NCBI RefSeq assembly: GCF_050268245.1
Contig: NZ_JBNNGK010000008.1
Coordinates: 134,733-198,732 of the forward strand
DNA: 64,000 nucleotides
Direction of reading: 5' to 3'
DNA from: JBNNGK01 sp050268245
GTDB taxonomy: Bacteria; Pseudomonadota; Gammaproteobacteria; Enterobacterales; Enterobacteriaceae
Shown here: positions 39,944 through 49,440 of the stretch, piece by piece
Layout of the letters: each line of letters starts with the position of its first letter
Position numbering within the stretch: the first letter of the stretch is position 1
The notes under the pieces: model-generated
What the model was told of the DNA's origin: nothing
Seen by the model: the letters and a program-made list of their open reading frames with translations, nothing else
Databases searched by the model: none
Translations under genes and position numbers: made by a program

Positions 39944-42556
39944 ATGACTAAGCGATTGAAAGTCTTCATAGGGATTGTGATCTGTATCGTGATCCTACTA
40001 TTGATCTTATGGCAAACGCTGCCGCGTTGGTTGCCTCGCATTGTGGCGCAGTGGCTACCGCAGGGCAGCGAACTGGTAATGAAAGGCCCTTTGCGTTGGC
40101 GGCAAGGTGGTTTGTATATCGAAGGGGTACAATATCGCGCCCAGTCGTGTCTGTTGGCAGACAGCGGGCCAACACGTTTGCGCTATAGCGCCGGACGTTG
40201 GCAATTGCGCAGTGACCAGCTCACTGTTGATACCGCCTGTTTATCTAAATTGCCAACCAGCGATGGCCGTGGTGCACCGTTAATGCTGGATAAATTGCAA
40301 CAACAGTTACCGCAGTTTGATGTGGACATTAATGAGTTTACGCTCATTCCATGGCAGCGCTATGCGGGGAAATTGCAATTGAACACTACGGTTAACGGCC
40401 AACAATTGCGTTACCACGGCAAAAATCTTCATATCGAAGCGTTGCTGGATGAAAAACAGCAGATGACGTTGCAAAACCTGACCGTCTTGCCCCCCAACGG
40501 CGCGCACCCTTTACATCTGAGCGGAAACCTCGCTATTCCTCTCGATTTAGCCAGTCAACCGCCGCACGGAGCGTTACAAGGTGAAATACAGACTGGCTAT
40601 TTGGAACGCCCGTTGCTGATGGATGTGCGTTGGGAGCAGCGTCAGGGCGTGGTAACACTGAAAGAAAAGGGCGATGAGCAACCTTTGGCGACGCTGCCGT
40701 GGTCCATTGAGCCTCATCGAATCAGCATTGATAAAGGCCAGTGGCGCTGGCCCTATATTGATCAACCCCTCAGCGGCGGTATTAATGTTGCCTTGCGTGA
40801 CTGGAATAAAGGATTTGATGAAACGCAGATCAGTGCGCGGCTGAATGTGATTACTGCCGGGCATAACGGTAAAGGCAATGCGGTGTTGACACTTGGCCCA
40901 GGCAAAGTTGGGCTGACGTAAAGCGATCTGGGGTTTCAACTGACCGGTCAGGCTAATTTGTCCGACTACTCATTGACAGCATCAATCCCAGGCATTATCA
41001 GCGGCTCAATCCTCAATCCCACTTTCGTGCTGCAACCCGGATCGCTGCTACGCGCCTGGGGCAACGTGACACCGGAGCTTAAACTGCAAGAAATGCGTTT
41101 GCCTTTGGCCGGAGTAAAGGTGACTGCTGCCGGTATCAGTGGACGTTTGCAAGCTATTATCCGCGCCAGCGATCGCTATTGGGGGCAGGCAAAACTTCAC
41201 CTCGATGGCAAAGCGCAAGATTTTTGGCCTGACACAGGCCGTTGGCAATGGCGTTATTGGGGCAATGGCAGCCTGCCACCGTTACAGGCCACTTGGGATG
41301 CCAACGGCAGCGGCAGTTGGCAGGGCTCCAATGTGATCCTCGACCGTTTTTCTACCGGTTTTGATCGGCTGAAATATGGCAAGGTGAAAGTTGATGCACC
41401 CCGTTTGACGCTGAATAAACCGCTTCGTTGGCAACGTGATGAAGGTGATGCGGCTTTTAACGGCGATGTGCAGTTGGTCGCTAATAAAATCAGTTTTACC
41501 GACGGCGGGCATCTGCCACCTTCCCAGCTTAATCTGCAACTTAACGGACGCGACCCTAATGATTTTCAGTGGCAGGGTAAACTTCAGGCACAAGATATTG
41601 GGCCGATAGCCCTACGAGGGCGCTGGGATGGCGAGCGATTGCGCGGGGAAGGCTGGTGGCCGAAACAGCCATTGACGGTGTTCCAACCATTAATATCGCC
41701 GGATTTGAACATTAATTTGCGCGAAGGTGCGTTTTACGCCCAGGCGGCATTTTCCGCCGCACGCGATCAGGGGTTCGAAGCAGGTGGTCACTGGGTAGTG
41801 AAAAATGGTGGTATGTGGCTGAAAGACGGTGAGTTAAGCGGGTTGGATTTTGTTATGTCCTACCGTTTGAAAAATCATTTATGGCAGTTGGGTGTTAAAC
41901 AACCGGTTTCGCTGCGCATCAAATCGCTCAATAATTTGTTTGAAATGCGAAATATTAGCGCTGATTTGCAAGGAACGTATCCGTACAGTGAACGTTTGCC
42001 GCTGACGCTCAGTAACGTCGGTGTAGAGATGCTCAACGGGCGTATCAGTCTCTCGGCGTTACGCTTCCCACAACATGATGCTGCGGTACTGAAGCTGGAC
42101 AATATCGACCTCAGCGCCTTATTTACCGCGCTTAAGCCGAAGCAATTCGCGATGTCAGGCCGGATTGACGGTGAATTACCGCTGTATCTGAATCATCCGC
42201 AGTGGTTAGTGCATGATGGCTGGATAGCCAACGCCGGTATGCTGACGCTTCGATTAGACAAGGATATGGCGGACGCGATCGCGAGTAATAATTTGGCAAC
42301 CGGTGCGATTATGGATTGGTTGCGCTATATGGAGATTAATCGTTCGCAGGCGCGGGTCGATCTCGACAATTTGGGTGAGCTAAGGTTGCAAGCCAGGATC
42401 GATGGTGTAAACCCGCAGAAAAATGCCAAACGCGAAGTTATTCTGAACTATAACCATCAGGAAAACGTGTTTCAGCTATGGCGCAGCCTGCGCTTTGGCG
42501 ACAATTTACAGGAGTGGCTCGAGCAAGCCCTCGCAGAACCTGGGGAACAACCATGA
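39944..42556 (+). pseudogene. ydbH: ydbH (AsmA-like/YdbH intermembrane lipid-transport protein) with an in-frame stop
   Basis: Read through, the frame is 871 codons (E. coli YdbH 879 residues): an N-terminal membrane anchor (residues 5-27, LKVFIGIVICIVILLLILWQ), then long beta-rich AsmA-like sequence. A single TAA at 40919-40921 (codon 326) splits it; the frame continues in phase with no other stop, and the reading on both sides (GKVGLT / SDLGFQLTGQANLSDY) is YdbH-like. In E. coli YdbH is one of three redundant proteins (with TamB and YhdP) carrying phospholipids to the outer membrane. The stop should destroy function, unless read through or a sequencing error. It overlaps ynbE by four bases. 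Confidence 0.88.
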
Positions 42557-42750
42557 AAATCTTCACCTGGCCATTTTTGGCCTCTGCGGTAACGACGCTG
42601 TTACTGAGTGGATGTGTGCCGCGCATTGAAGTGGCGACGCCGAAAGATCCCATCACCATCAACATGAACGTCAAAATTGAACATGAAATACACATCAAAG
42701 TGGACAAAGACGTTGAAAACATGCTGAAAAACCGCAGCGATCTGTTTTAG
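42553..42750 (+). CDS. ynbE: YnbE lipoprotein, YdbH partner
   Basis: 65 residues. Lipobox LLLSGC near residue 18-22, then a short segment ending in KIEHEIHIKVDKDVENMLKNRSDLF. In E. coli YnbE is an outer-membrane lipoprotein that multimerises by beta-strand addition and contacts the C-terminus of YdbH to complete the lipid bridge. ATG 42553 overlaps the ydbH stop (ATGA); the frame open upstream to 42478 lies inside ydbH and is rejected. It is intact although its partner ydbH carries a stop. Confidence 0.9.
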   Translation: MKIFTWPFLASAVTTLLLSGCVPRIEVATPKDPITINMNVKIEHEIHIKVDKDVENMLKNRSDLF

Positions 42751-42761
42751 GAGCCAATAAA

Positions 42762-43085
42762 ATGAAAAAACATTATAAGTGGTTAATTGGCATCGGGTGG
42801 CTATTCAGTAGCGCAGTGATGGCGCTGTCGTTGGATGACGCAAAAGCTCAAGGGAGAGTGGGGGAAACCTTGAGTGGTTATGTGGCGCCACTTAAACAGG
42901 ATAAGGAAACGCTGGAACTGGTTAAACGCATTAATGCCGGGCGAGCCGAGCAATATCAGCAGGTCGCCGATAAAAATCATGTCTCGACTAATGAAGTCGC
43001 GCGTCTGACAGGGCAAAAGTTGGTGGGGCGTGCTAAATCGGGTGAATATGTACGTGGTATTAATGGTCAGTGGTTAAAAAAATAG
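42762..43085 (+). CDS. ydbL: YdbL, periplasmic DUF1318 protein
   Basis: 107 residues. Signal peptide to about residue 22 (KWLIGIGWLFSSAVMA), then the family pattern LDDAKAQGRVGETLSGYVAPL and ending GEYVRGINGQWLKK. In E. coli YdbL is a chaperone-like periplasmic protein that tunes the YdbH-YnbE interaction. It follows ynbE by 11 bases with AGGAG as ribosome site. Confidence 0.92.
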   Translation: MKKHYKWLIGIGWLFSSAVMALSLDDAKAQGRVGETLSGYVAPLKQDKETLELVKRINAGRAEQYQQVADKNHVSTNEVARLTGQKLVGRAKSGEYVRGINGQWLKK

Positions 43086-43146
43086 TTTGAAAGGTATCGC
43101 GGTTGCCGCAATCACACGCAGGGAACCGGATTTCTGTTTTGAATCG

Positions 43147-43166
43147 CGGGGGCAAAAATGCCCCCG
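43147..43166. terminator. Hairpin between ydbL and azoR
   Basis: CGGGGGC / GCCCCCG, 7-bp G+C-only stem with a 6-base loop, between convergent genes. No T run, so probably a weak bidirectional terminator. Confidence 0.5.
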
Positions 43167-43175
43167 GATGTTGCA

Positions 43176-43781
43176 TTAGGCGGCAACGACCTGAGCCAAT
43201 AGGGCTTGGGCGTCTTCTTGTGCCTTGGTCGCCACCTCTGGGCCGTATGCGATGCCTTCAGCAAACACAAATTCGACGTCGGTGATACCAATGAAGCCCA
43301 GGAACAGCCGCAGGTAAGGTTCTACCAAATCGGTTGGCGTACCTTTGTGGATACCGCCACGGCTGGTCAAAATGATAGCGCGCTTGCCTTTCACTAAACC
43401 TTCTGAACCGTTTTCAGTGTAACGGAAGGTCACACCGGCACGGGCTATCAGATCAAAATAGTTCTTCAACTGGGTCGGAATGTTGAAGTTGTACATTGGC
43501 GCAGCCATGACAATGGTGTCATGAGCCTGCAACTCAGCGATCAGCTCGTCAGACAATGCCAACGCGTCTTGTTGACGTGGCGTCAGTGGCGCTTCAGAAG
43601 GGCGTAGTGCACCTACCAGCTCACCATCTAATACTGGGATAGGGTTAGCGGCTAAGTCACGCACGGTGATAGTGTCGTCGCCGTGAGTCTGGCTCCACTG
43701 TTCGACAAAGAAATCGGCCAGTTTATTAGATTGAGAATAGGTCGCTAAGATGCTTGATTTAAGTACCAGTACTTTGCTCAT
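43176..43781 (-). CDS. azoR: FMN-dependent NADH:quinone oxidoreductase / azoreductase
   Basis: 201 residues, equal to E. coli AzoR. Flavodoxin-like fold; reduces quinones by two electrons and also azo dyes. FMN contacts are in KSSILATYSQSNKL (near residue 8), MAAPMYNFNIPTQLKNYFD (near 94) and LTSRGGIH (near 139). Next to hrpA as in E. coli, divergently transcribed. AATGAGGAATG precedes the start. Confidence 0.96.
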   Translation of the reverse strand: MSKVLVLKSSILATYSQSNKLADFFVEQWSQTHGDDTITVRDLAANPIPVLDGELVGALRPSEAPLTPRQQDALALSDELIAELQAHDTIVMAAPMYNFNIPTQLKNYFDLIARAGVTFRYTENGSEGLVKGKRAIILTSRGGIHKGTPTDLVEPYLRLFLGFIGITDVEFVFAEGIAYGPEVATKAQEDAQALLAQVVAA

Positions 43782-44090
43782 TGTTCATTCCTCATTATAC
43801 CCTTGTGTTTCATCGTGCTATTGAACGTTAAACGGGTACAGGGTTGTAGAAATAAGGACTCAGCGTCCCTTGCATGGAATACACTGTAGGCATCTTTGGT
43901 TCGCTGTGATAGCGGAATATTTCGAGATGTTCGTTCGATTATATTGAACAAGTCGCAGCAGCGTCATCAGAAGGGTATGGGGAAAAAACGGCGTGTGATA
44001 CCCTGTGCACCGACAGCAAACATGAGCTAAAACCATTCTAAACCGCCGTCGGCAGCGTGTCCGGCGGCGATGAAACAAGGAATATCGAAA

Positions 44091-47000
44091 GTGAAATCCC
44101 CTTTCGCGGCACTGTCATCCCAACTGGATGATCTGATGCTCCGTGACCAACAACGCCTCCGACGTCGGTTGCAGGGCGCACGAAAAGTCAAGAGCCCCGA
44201 TGCCCAGCAGGCGGTTGCCTTAGAGATTGAAAACGACATTGCCGTGGCATGGCAAAAGGTGCAAACGCGAGCGGCCTCGTGCCCCAAAATCACCTATCCG
44301 CCGAGTTTGCCGGTCAGCCAGAAAAAACAGGACATTCTTAAGGCAATCCGCGACCATCAGGTGGTGATCGTCGCCGGTGAAACCGGTTCGGGTAAAACCA
44401 CCCAGTTGCCAAAAATATGTTTGGAGTTGGGGCGAGGGGTTAAAGGGCTGATCGGCCACACGCAACCGCGCCGTCTTGCCGCACGTACCGTTGCCAATCG
44501 TATCGCTGATGAGTTGGACACCCCGTTGGGCGGCAGCGTAGGGTACAAAGTGCGCTTCAACGATCAGGTTGGCGAAAACTCGCTGGTTAAGCTGATGACT
44601 GACGGCATTCTGCTGGCGGAAATCCAGCAAGATCGCTTGTTAATGCAGTACGACACGCTGATTATCGATGAGGCGCATGAGCGTAGCCTGAACATCGACT
44701 TCATCCTTGGCTACCTGCGCGAACTGCTGCCGAAACGCCCGGATTTGAAGGTGATCATTACTTCGGCGACCATTGATCCGCAGCGATTTTCGCGCCATTT
44801 CAATAATGCGCCAATTATCGAAGTCTCTGGTCGGACGTATCCGGTCGAGGTGCGTTATCGCCCGGTGGTTGATGATGCCGATGACACCGAACGCGATCAG
44901 CTGCAGGCGATTTTCGACGCGGTGGATGAACTGGGCCGTGAAGGGCCGGGTGATATTCTGATCTTTATGAGCGGCGAGCGCGAAATTCGCGACACGGCCG
45001 ATGCGCTCAACAAGCTTAACTTACCGCACACTGAGGTATTACCGCTGTACGCGCGCTTGTCGAACAGCGAGCAGAACCGGGTATTTCAGTCGCATCATGG
45101 CCGCCGTATTGTGCTGGCGACCAACGTCGCAGAAACCTCGCTTACCGTGCCCGGTATCAAATACGTTATCGATCCCGGAACGGCGCGCATTAGCCGTTAC
45201 AGCTTTCGGACTAAGGTGCAACGTTTACCGATCGAACCGGTATCACAGGCGTCGGCGAATCAACGTAAAGGGCGCTGTGGACGCGTATCTGAAGGTATTT
45301 GCATTCGCTTGTATTCAGAGCAGGACTTTATGTCACGTCCTGAGTTTACTGATCCAGAGATTTTGCGCACTAATCTGGCCTCGGTAATCCTGCAGATGAC
45401 CTCGCTCGGCCTGGGCGATATTGCCGCATTCCCATTTGTTGAAGCGCCGGATAAACGCAATATTCAAGACGGCGTACGGCTGTTGGAAGAGCTTGGCGCG
45501 ATTAACACCCTGGCGTCGGGGCATTACCAACTGACTGCGCAGGGGCGTCAATTAGCACAATTGCCCATCGATCCGCGCTTGGCGCGGATGGTGCTGGAAG
45601 CGCGTAACAGCGGCAGCGTGCGGGAAGTCATGATCATTACTGCCGCATTATCGATTCAGGATCCGCGCGAACGGCCAATGGATAAACAGCAGGCGTCTGA
45701 TGAAAAACATCGTCGCTTTGCTGATAAAGACTCCGATTTCATGGCGTTCGTTAACCTGTGGGATTACCTGCAAGCGCAGCAAAAAGCGCTGTCGTCCAGC
45801 CAGTTTCGACGGCTGTGCCGCACCGATTTCCTGAACTATCTGCGGGTACGTGAATGGCAGGATATTTACACCCAATTACGTCAGGTCGTGAAAGAGTTGG
45901 GTTTGCCGATTAACAGCGAACCCTCAGATGTGCGTAGTGTCCATGTTGCGTTGCTCACCGGCCTGCTATCGCACGTGGGTCAGAAAGATACGGATAAACA
46001 GGAATATACCGGCGCACGCAATGCCCGATTCTCGATTTTCCCTGGTTCCGGTTTGTTCAAGAAACCGCCTAAATGGGTCATGGTGGCGGAACTGGTGGAA
46101 ACCAGCCGGCTTTGGGGGCGAATTGCTGCACGTATTGAGCCGGAGTGGATTGAACCGCTGGCTCAACATTTAGTGAAACATCACTACAGCGAACCGCATT
46201 GGTCAAAATCACAGGGCGCGGTGATGGCCAGTGAGAAAGTGACGCTATTTGGCTTACCCATTGTCGCTGCGCGGCTGGTAAATTACAGCACCATCGATCC
46301 GCTCCTGTGCCGGGAGCTGTTTATCCGCCACGCATTAGTGGAGGGCGACTGGCAAACGCGTCACGCGTTCTTTAGCGACAATCTCAAGCTGCGAGCCGAG
46401 GTGGAAGAGCTAGAGCATAAATCCCGTCGGCGCGACATTCTTGTGGATGACGATACCTTGTTCAGCTTTTATGACCGGCATATTCCGTCGGATGTGGTGT
46501 CATCACGCCATTTCGATAAATGGTGGAAGCAGGCTTCCCGGCAGCAGCCGGATTTGCTCATTTTCGCCAAGGAAATGTTGATCAAGGAAGGCGCGAATCA
46601 AGTTAGTGCGCTGGATTACCCCAACGTTTGGCATCAAGGCAACATTAAACTGCGTTTGACCTATCAGTTCGAACCGGGCACTGATGCGGACGGGGTGACG
46701 GTGCATATTCCGCTGCCGATTCTCAACCAGATTGAGGCGTCCGGTTTCGAGTGGCAGATCCCAGGAATTCGGCGCGAGTTGATTATCGCGTTAATTAAAT
46801 CCCTGCCTAAACCGATTCGTCGAAACTTTGTGCCCGCGCCGAATTATGCCGAAGCGTTTCTGGGGCGGGCTACGCCATTGGAGATGCCGCTGTTGGATTC
46901 ACTGGAACGTGAACTACGCCGCATGACCGGCGTGACGGTGTCACGTGACGATTGGCAATGGGATCAGGTTCCTGAGCATCTGAAAATGACGTTCCGCATG

Positions 47001-47978
47001 GTCGGTGAGAAACACCAGACGTTGCGTGAAGGCAAAGATTTGATGGCGTTAAAAGGCCAACTGAAAGAGAAAGTTCAGGAAACCTTGTCCGCAGTGGCAG
47101 ATGATGGCTTGGAGCAAAGCAATCTGCATATTTGGAGCTTTGGCAAATTGCCGGAATTCTATGAGCAGAAGCGGGGCGGTTATTCTGTCAAAGCCTATCC
47201 GGCTCTGGTCGATGAGAAAGATAGCGTAGCCATTCGTTTATTTGACAGTGAGCAGGAACAACAACAGGCAATGTGGCGCGGAACACGCCGCTTGTTGTTG
47301 TTGAACATCCCATCACCCATCAAATATTTGCACGAAAAGCTCCCCAACAAAGCCAAGCTGGGGTTGTATTTTAACCCTTACGGCAAGGTGCTGGACTTGA
47401 TAGACGACTGCATTTCTTGTGGCATCGACAAGCTGATTGCGCAATACGGCGGGCCGGTGTGGCAGGAACAGGCGTTCACGCAGTTGCAAGAACGTATTCG
47501 CGCTGAACTGAATGACACCGTGGTCGAGGTCGCCAAACAGGTAGAGCAGATCCTGACTACGGTGTTCGCTATCAATAAGCGCCTCAAAGGGCGGGTAGAT
47601 ATGTCGCTAGCGCTGGCGCTATCAGATATTAAAACCCAACTGGGTGGGCTAATTTATCGTGGCTTCGTTACGGAAAACGGTTGGAAGCGGTTACCGGACA
47701 CGCTGCGTTATCTGCAAGCGATAGAACGGCGATTAGAGAAGCTGGCGGTCGATCCGCATCGCGATCGGGCGCAGATGTTGCGTGTTGAGCATGTGCAACA
47801 GGTGTGGCAGCAATGGCTAAACAAACTGCCACCGACTCGTCGCGAGAATGAAGACGTCAAAGAAGTGCGCTGGATGATAGAAGAGTTGCGCGTTAGCCTG
47901 TTTGCGCAGCAGTTAGGCACGCCTTACCCTATTTCCGATAAGCGCATTTTGCAGACCATTGAGCAATTATCGTCATAA
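44091..47978 (+). CDS. hrpA: DEAH-box RNA helicase HrpA
   Basis: 1295 residues from GTG 44091; an upstream ATG at 44070 would give 1302 (E. coli 1300). GTG is preferred because AAGGAA sits nine bases before it. ATP-dependent RNA helicase, which in E. coli resolves collided ribosomes and is needed in fimbrial mRNA processing. Motifs: GETGSGKT (near residue 95), DEAH (near 195), SAT (near 227), QRKGRCGRVSEG (near 390), then HA2, OB and the long C-terminal DUF3418 region (about 680-1290). Nearly collinear with E. coli throughout, with no disruption. Confidence 0.95.
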   Translation: MKSPFAALSSQLDDLMLRDQQRLRRRLQGARKVKSPDAQQAVALEIENDIAVAWQKVQTRAASCPKITYPPSLPVSQKKQDILKAIRDHQVVIVAGETGSGKTTQLPKICLELGRGVKGLIGHTQPRRLAARTVANRIADELDTPLGGSVGYKVRFNDQVGENSLVKLMTDGILLAEIQQDRLLMQYDTLIIDEAHERSLNIDFILGYLRELLPKRPDLKVIITSATIDPQRFSRHFNNAPIIEVSGRTYPVEVRYRPVVDDADDTERDQLQAIFDAVDELGREGPGDILIFMSGEREIRDTADALNKLNLPHTEVLPLYARLSNSEQNRVFQSHHGRRIVLATNVAETSLTVPGIKYVIDPGTARISRYSFRTKVQRLPIEPVSQASANQRKGRCGRVSEGICIRLYSEQDFMSRPEFTDPEILRTNLASVILQMTSLGLGDIAAFPFVEAPDKRNIQDGVRLLEELGAINTLASGHYQLTAQGRQLAQLPIDPRLARMVLEARNSGSVREVMIITAALSIQDPRERPMDKQQASDEKHRRFADKDSDFMAFVNLWDYLQAQQKALSSSQFRRLCRTDFLNYLRVREWQDIYTQLRQVVKELGLPINSEPSDVRSVHVALLTGLLSHVGQKDTDKQEYTGARNARFSIFPGSGLFKKPPKWVMVAELVETSRLWGRIAARIEPEWIEPLAQHLVKHHYSEPHWSKSQGAVMASEKVTLFGLPIVAARLVNYSTIDPLLCRELFIRHALVEGDWQTRHAFFSDNLKLRAEVEELEHKSRRRDILVDDDTLFSFYDRHIPSDVVSSRHFDKWWKQASRQQPDLLIFAKEMLIKEGANQVSALDYPNVWHQGNIKLRLTYQFEPGTDADGVTVHIPLPILNQIEASGFEWQIPGIRRELIIALIKSLPKPIRRNFVPAPNYAEAFLGRATPLEMPLLDSLERELRRMTGVTVSRDDWQWDQVPEHLKMTFRMVGEKHQTLREGKDLMALKGQLKEKVQETLSAVADDGLEQSNLHIWSFGKLPEFYEQKRGGYSVKAYPALVDEKDSVAIRLFDSEQEQQQAMWRGTRRLLLLNIPSPIKYLHEKLPNKAKLGLYFNPYGKVLDLIDDCISCGIDKLIAQYGGPVWQEQAFTQLQERIRAELNDTVVEVAKQVEQILTTVFAINKRLKGRVDMSLALALSDIKTQLGGLIYRGFVTENGWKRLPDTLRYLQAIERRLEKLAVDPHRDRAQMLRVEHVQQVWQQWLNKLPPTRRENEDVKEVRWMIEELRVSLFAQQLGTPYPISDKRILQTIEQLSS

Positions 47979-48022
47979 ACAACGTTGCGTTCGGCACAGG
48001 CTCCGCTAATACGGAGCCCGTG

Positions 48023-48877
48023 CTATTTAGTTGCTGCCAGTGTCGTTAAATGGTCATAAATGGCGGTTATGGCCAAAGCCCGGTTGTCGGCGCGATAACG
48101 ATCTTTCGCTGCGGGTGCCGAGCTTTGAATGGCTATCAGCCGCCAGCCGTCAGCGGTTTTCAACAGTAATGGCGAGCCGCTGTCACCCGGTAAAGTATCG
48201 CATTGGTGCGATATTACGCCTTGCTGCGCCCAGCCTGTCACTTGACAGTTTTGGTGGCTATAGAGGGAATCCAGATGGTCTTCTGGATAACCGGCTTGGG
48301 TAATCCGTCGCTTCGCCTGTTTCATTTCCCGCGTAAGGGCTTTGCTATCGCCGTGCCATAAGGGTAACGGCTTGATAGGTAAAGGTTGGGTATCCTGTAA
48401 CCGAATGAGCGCAAAATCCAAGGCGGCGGCAGAAGGGGGCACGATCCACCCGTCACCCTCTGGTTTGAGTTTTTTACCCAGGCGTTTATCGACCAGCGTT
48501 TCGAGATTGTCGAGCTGGTAAGCCCATCCATTAGGTTGAGAAATAAAGCGCAGCGCGATTGCTTTATCCAATACCCCTGGGGGGGATAGCACGCAATGGC
48601 CCGCGGTGAGCGCCAGATGTGGTGAAATCAAGGTAGCGGTACACAGATTACCGCTGGCGGTTTCCACTTGGCCAATGGCTTGCCAAGGCCAACCTTGCGT
48701 TTCACTGACCTTGATGCGCTCATCTTTGCCAAAAAACAAACGCGTTTGTTCCGACTGAGATTCATCATAAGGGTTATCAGCCCGAACTGAACAGGTCAAT
48801 GTAAGTGGAAATGAGCACAACAACAACAGAACGGATTTGTGCATAGATCTTTTGCCTGACAAATACTGAGCATCCAT
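48023..48877 (-). CDS. ydgD: Trypsin-like serine protease YdgD
   Basis: 284 residues from ATG 48877, or 273 from ATG 48844. The outer start has the better ribosome site (GGTGAG), the inner one gives a more usual signal peptide (MHKSVLLLLCSFPLTLTCSVRA). Exported, chymotrypsin-fold peptidase of family S1B (V8-like). The catalytic triad is intact: LTAGHC (His near residue 93), AALDFALI (Asp near 153) and LPGDSGSPLLL (Ser near 231). Substrate unknown. Preceded by a small ydgU-like gene on the same strand, as in E. coli. Confidence 0.88.
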   Translation of the reverse strand: MDAQYLSGKRSMHKSVLLLLCSFPLTLTCSVRADNPYDESQSEQTRLFFGKDERIKVSETQGWPWQAIGQVETASGNLCTATLISPHLALTAGHCVLSPPGVLDKAIALRFISQPNGWAYQLDNLETLVDKRLGKKLKPEGDGWIVPPSAAALDFALIRLQDTQPLPIKPLPLWHGDSKALTREMKQAKRRITQAGYPEDHLDSLYSHQNCQVTGWAQQGVISHQCDTLPGDSGSPLLLKTADGWRLIAIQSSAPAAKDRYRADNRALAITAIYDHLTTLAATK

Positions 48878-48971
48878 AAACTCACCGAATGTTCACTATA
48901 GACTTAAATCGTGGTTATTGGGATAAATCTTAATTGATTTCCCAGTCAATTTTGCCATTGGTGGTAGAGGG

Positions 48972-49052
48972 CTACAGATAACACATCGTGGCAACCAGCC
49001 CACAAACGATCAAAACCCCTAGGATAATTTCGAACAAATAACGTTGCCGCAC
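48972..49052 (-). CDS. ydgU: Small membrane protein, YdgU-like
   Basis: 26 residues from GTG 49052, or 29 from ATG 49061. The peptide reads RQRYLFEIILGVLIVCGLVATMCYL: a basic N-terminus and one membrane helix. GTG is preferred because GAGG lies nine bases before it, but directly abuts the ATG. E. coli has a similar one-helix protein, YdgU, directly upstream of ydgD, and the FEIIL-type core is recalled as similar; exact identity was not checked. Function unknown. Likely shares a transcript with ydgD. Confidence 0.65.
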   Translation of the reverse strand: MRQRYLFEIILGVLIVCGLVATMCYL

Positions 49053-49061
49053 CGATAGCAT

Positions 49062-49440
49062 CCTCACTAAAAACAGGCCAAAACGATGTTGTCATGTTCA
49101 GCTCGCCGTTAGGTTATTGGGACGCTTGCCGGCTTCGCTAACGGGTTATGCCATCATAAATGAAGGTGATGAGGCTTACCGTGAGGGATTGGTTTCGGCG
49201 TGTAACGTTAGGTACGCGCCGGTTGTTGGCTCAGTTTAATAACGATAGCGTGTATATACCCGGCACATTACAGTCGATGCCATGTTGCTCGCTGCTATTT
49301 TAGTTACAACATATAATTTAAGGTGACAATTCAATTATCTGTAACTCCTGCACTCATCTATCACTACACTGCGCTATGTCGCCATCTAAGCTGAGCAGGA
49401 TAGGGATGGCGCGATAGTCCGCGCCATCCCTCACTATTAT
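49062..49440. other. Intergenic region upstream of ydgU
   Basis: About 380 bases without a further gene; an acid-shock asr gene, which precedes ydgU in E. coli, is not seen. It contains the hairpin at 49402-49431. Confidence 0.5.
49402..49431 (-). terminator. Hairpin after the M32 carboxypeptidase
   Basis: Perfect 12-bp stem AGGGATGGCGCG / CGCGCCATCCCT with a 6-base loop, ten bases after the stop. No long T run but very stable. Confidence 0.6.

Noticed and set aside
40958..42556. A separate 532-codon gene downstream of the first ydbH half
   Set aside because: It is in the same frame as the first part, begins at an unremarkable TTG, and is simply the continuation of ydbH past one stop.
49062..49440. 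An asr (acid shock) gene upstream of ydgU, as in E. coli
   Set aside because: No Lys/Ala/Gln-rich exported frame is present on either strand.
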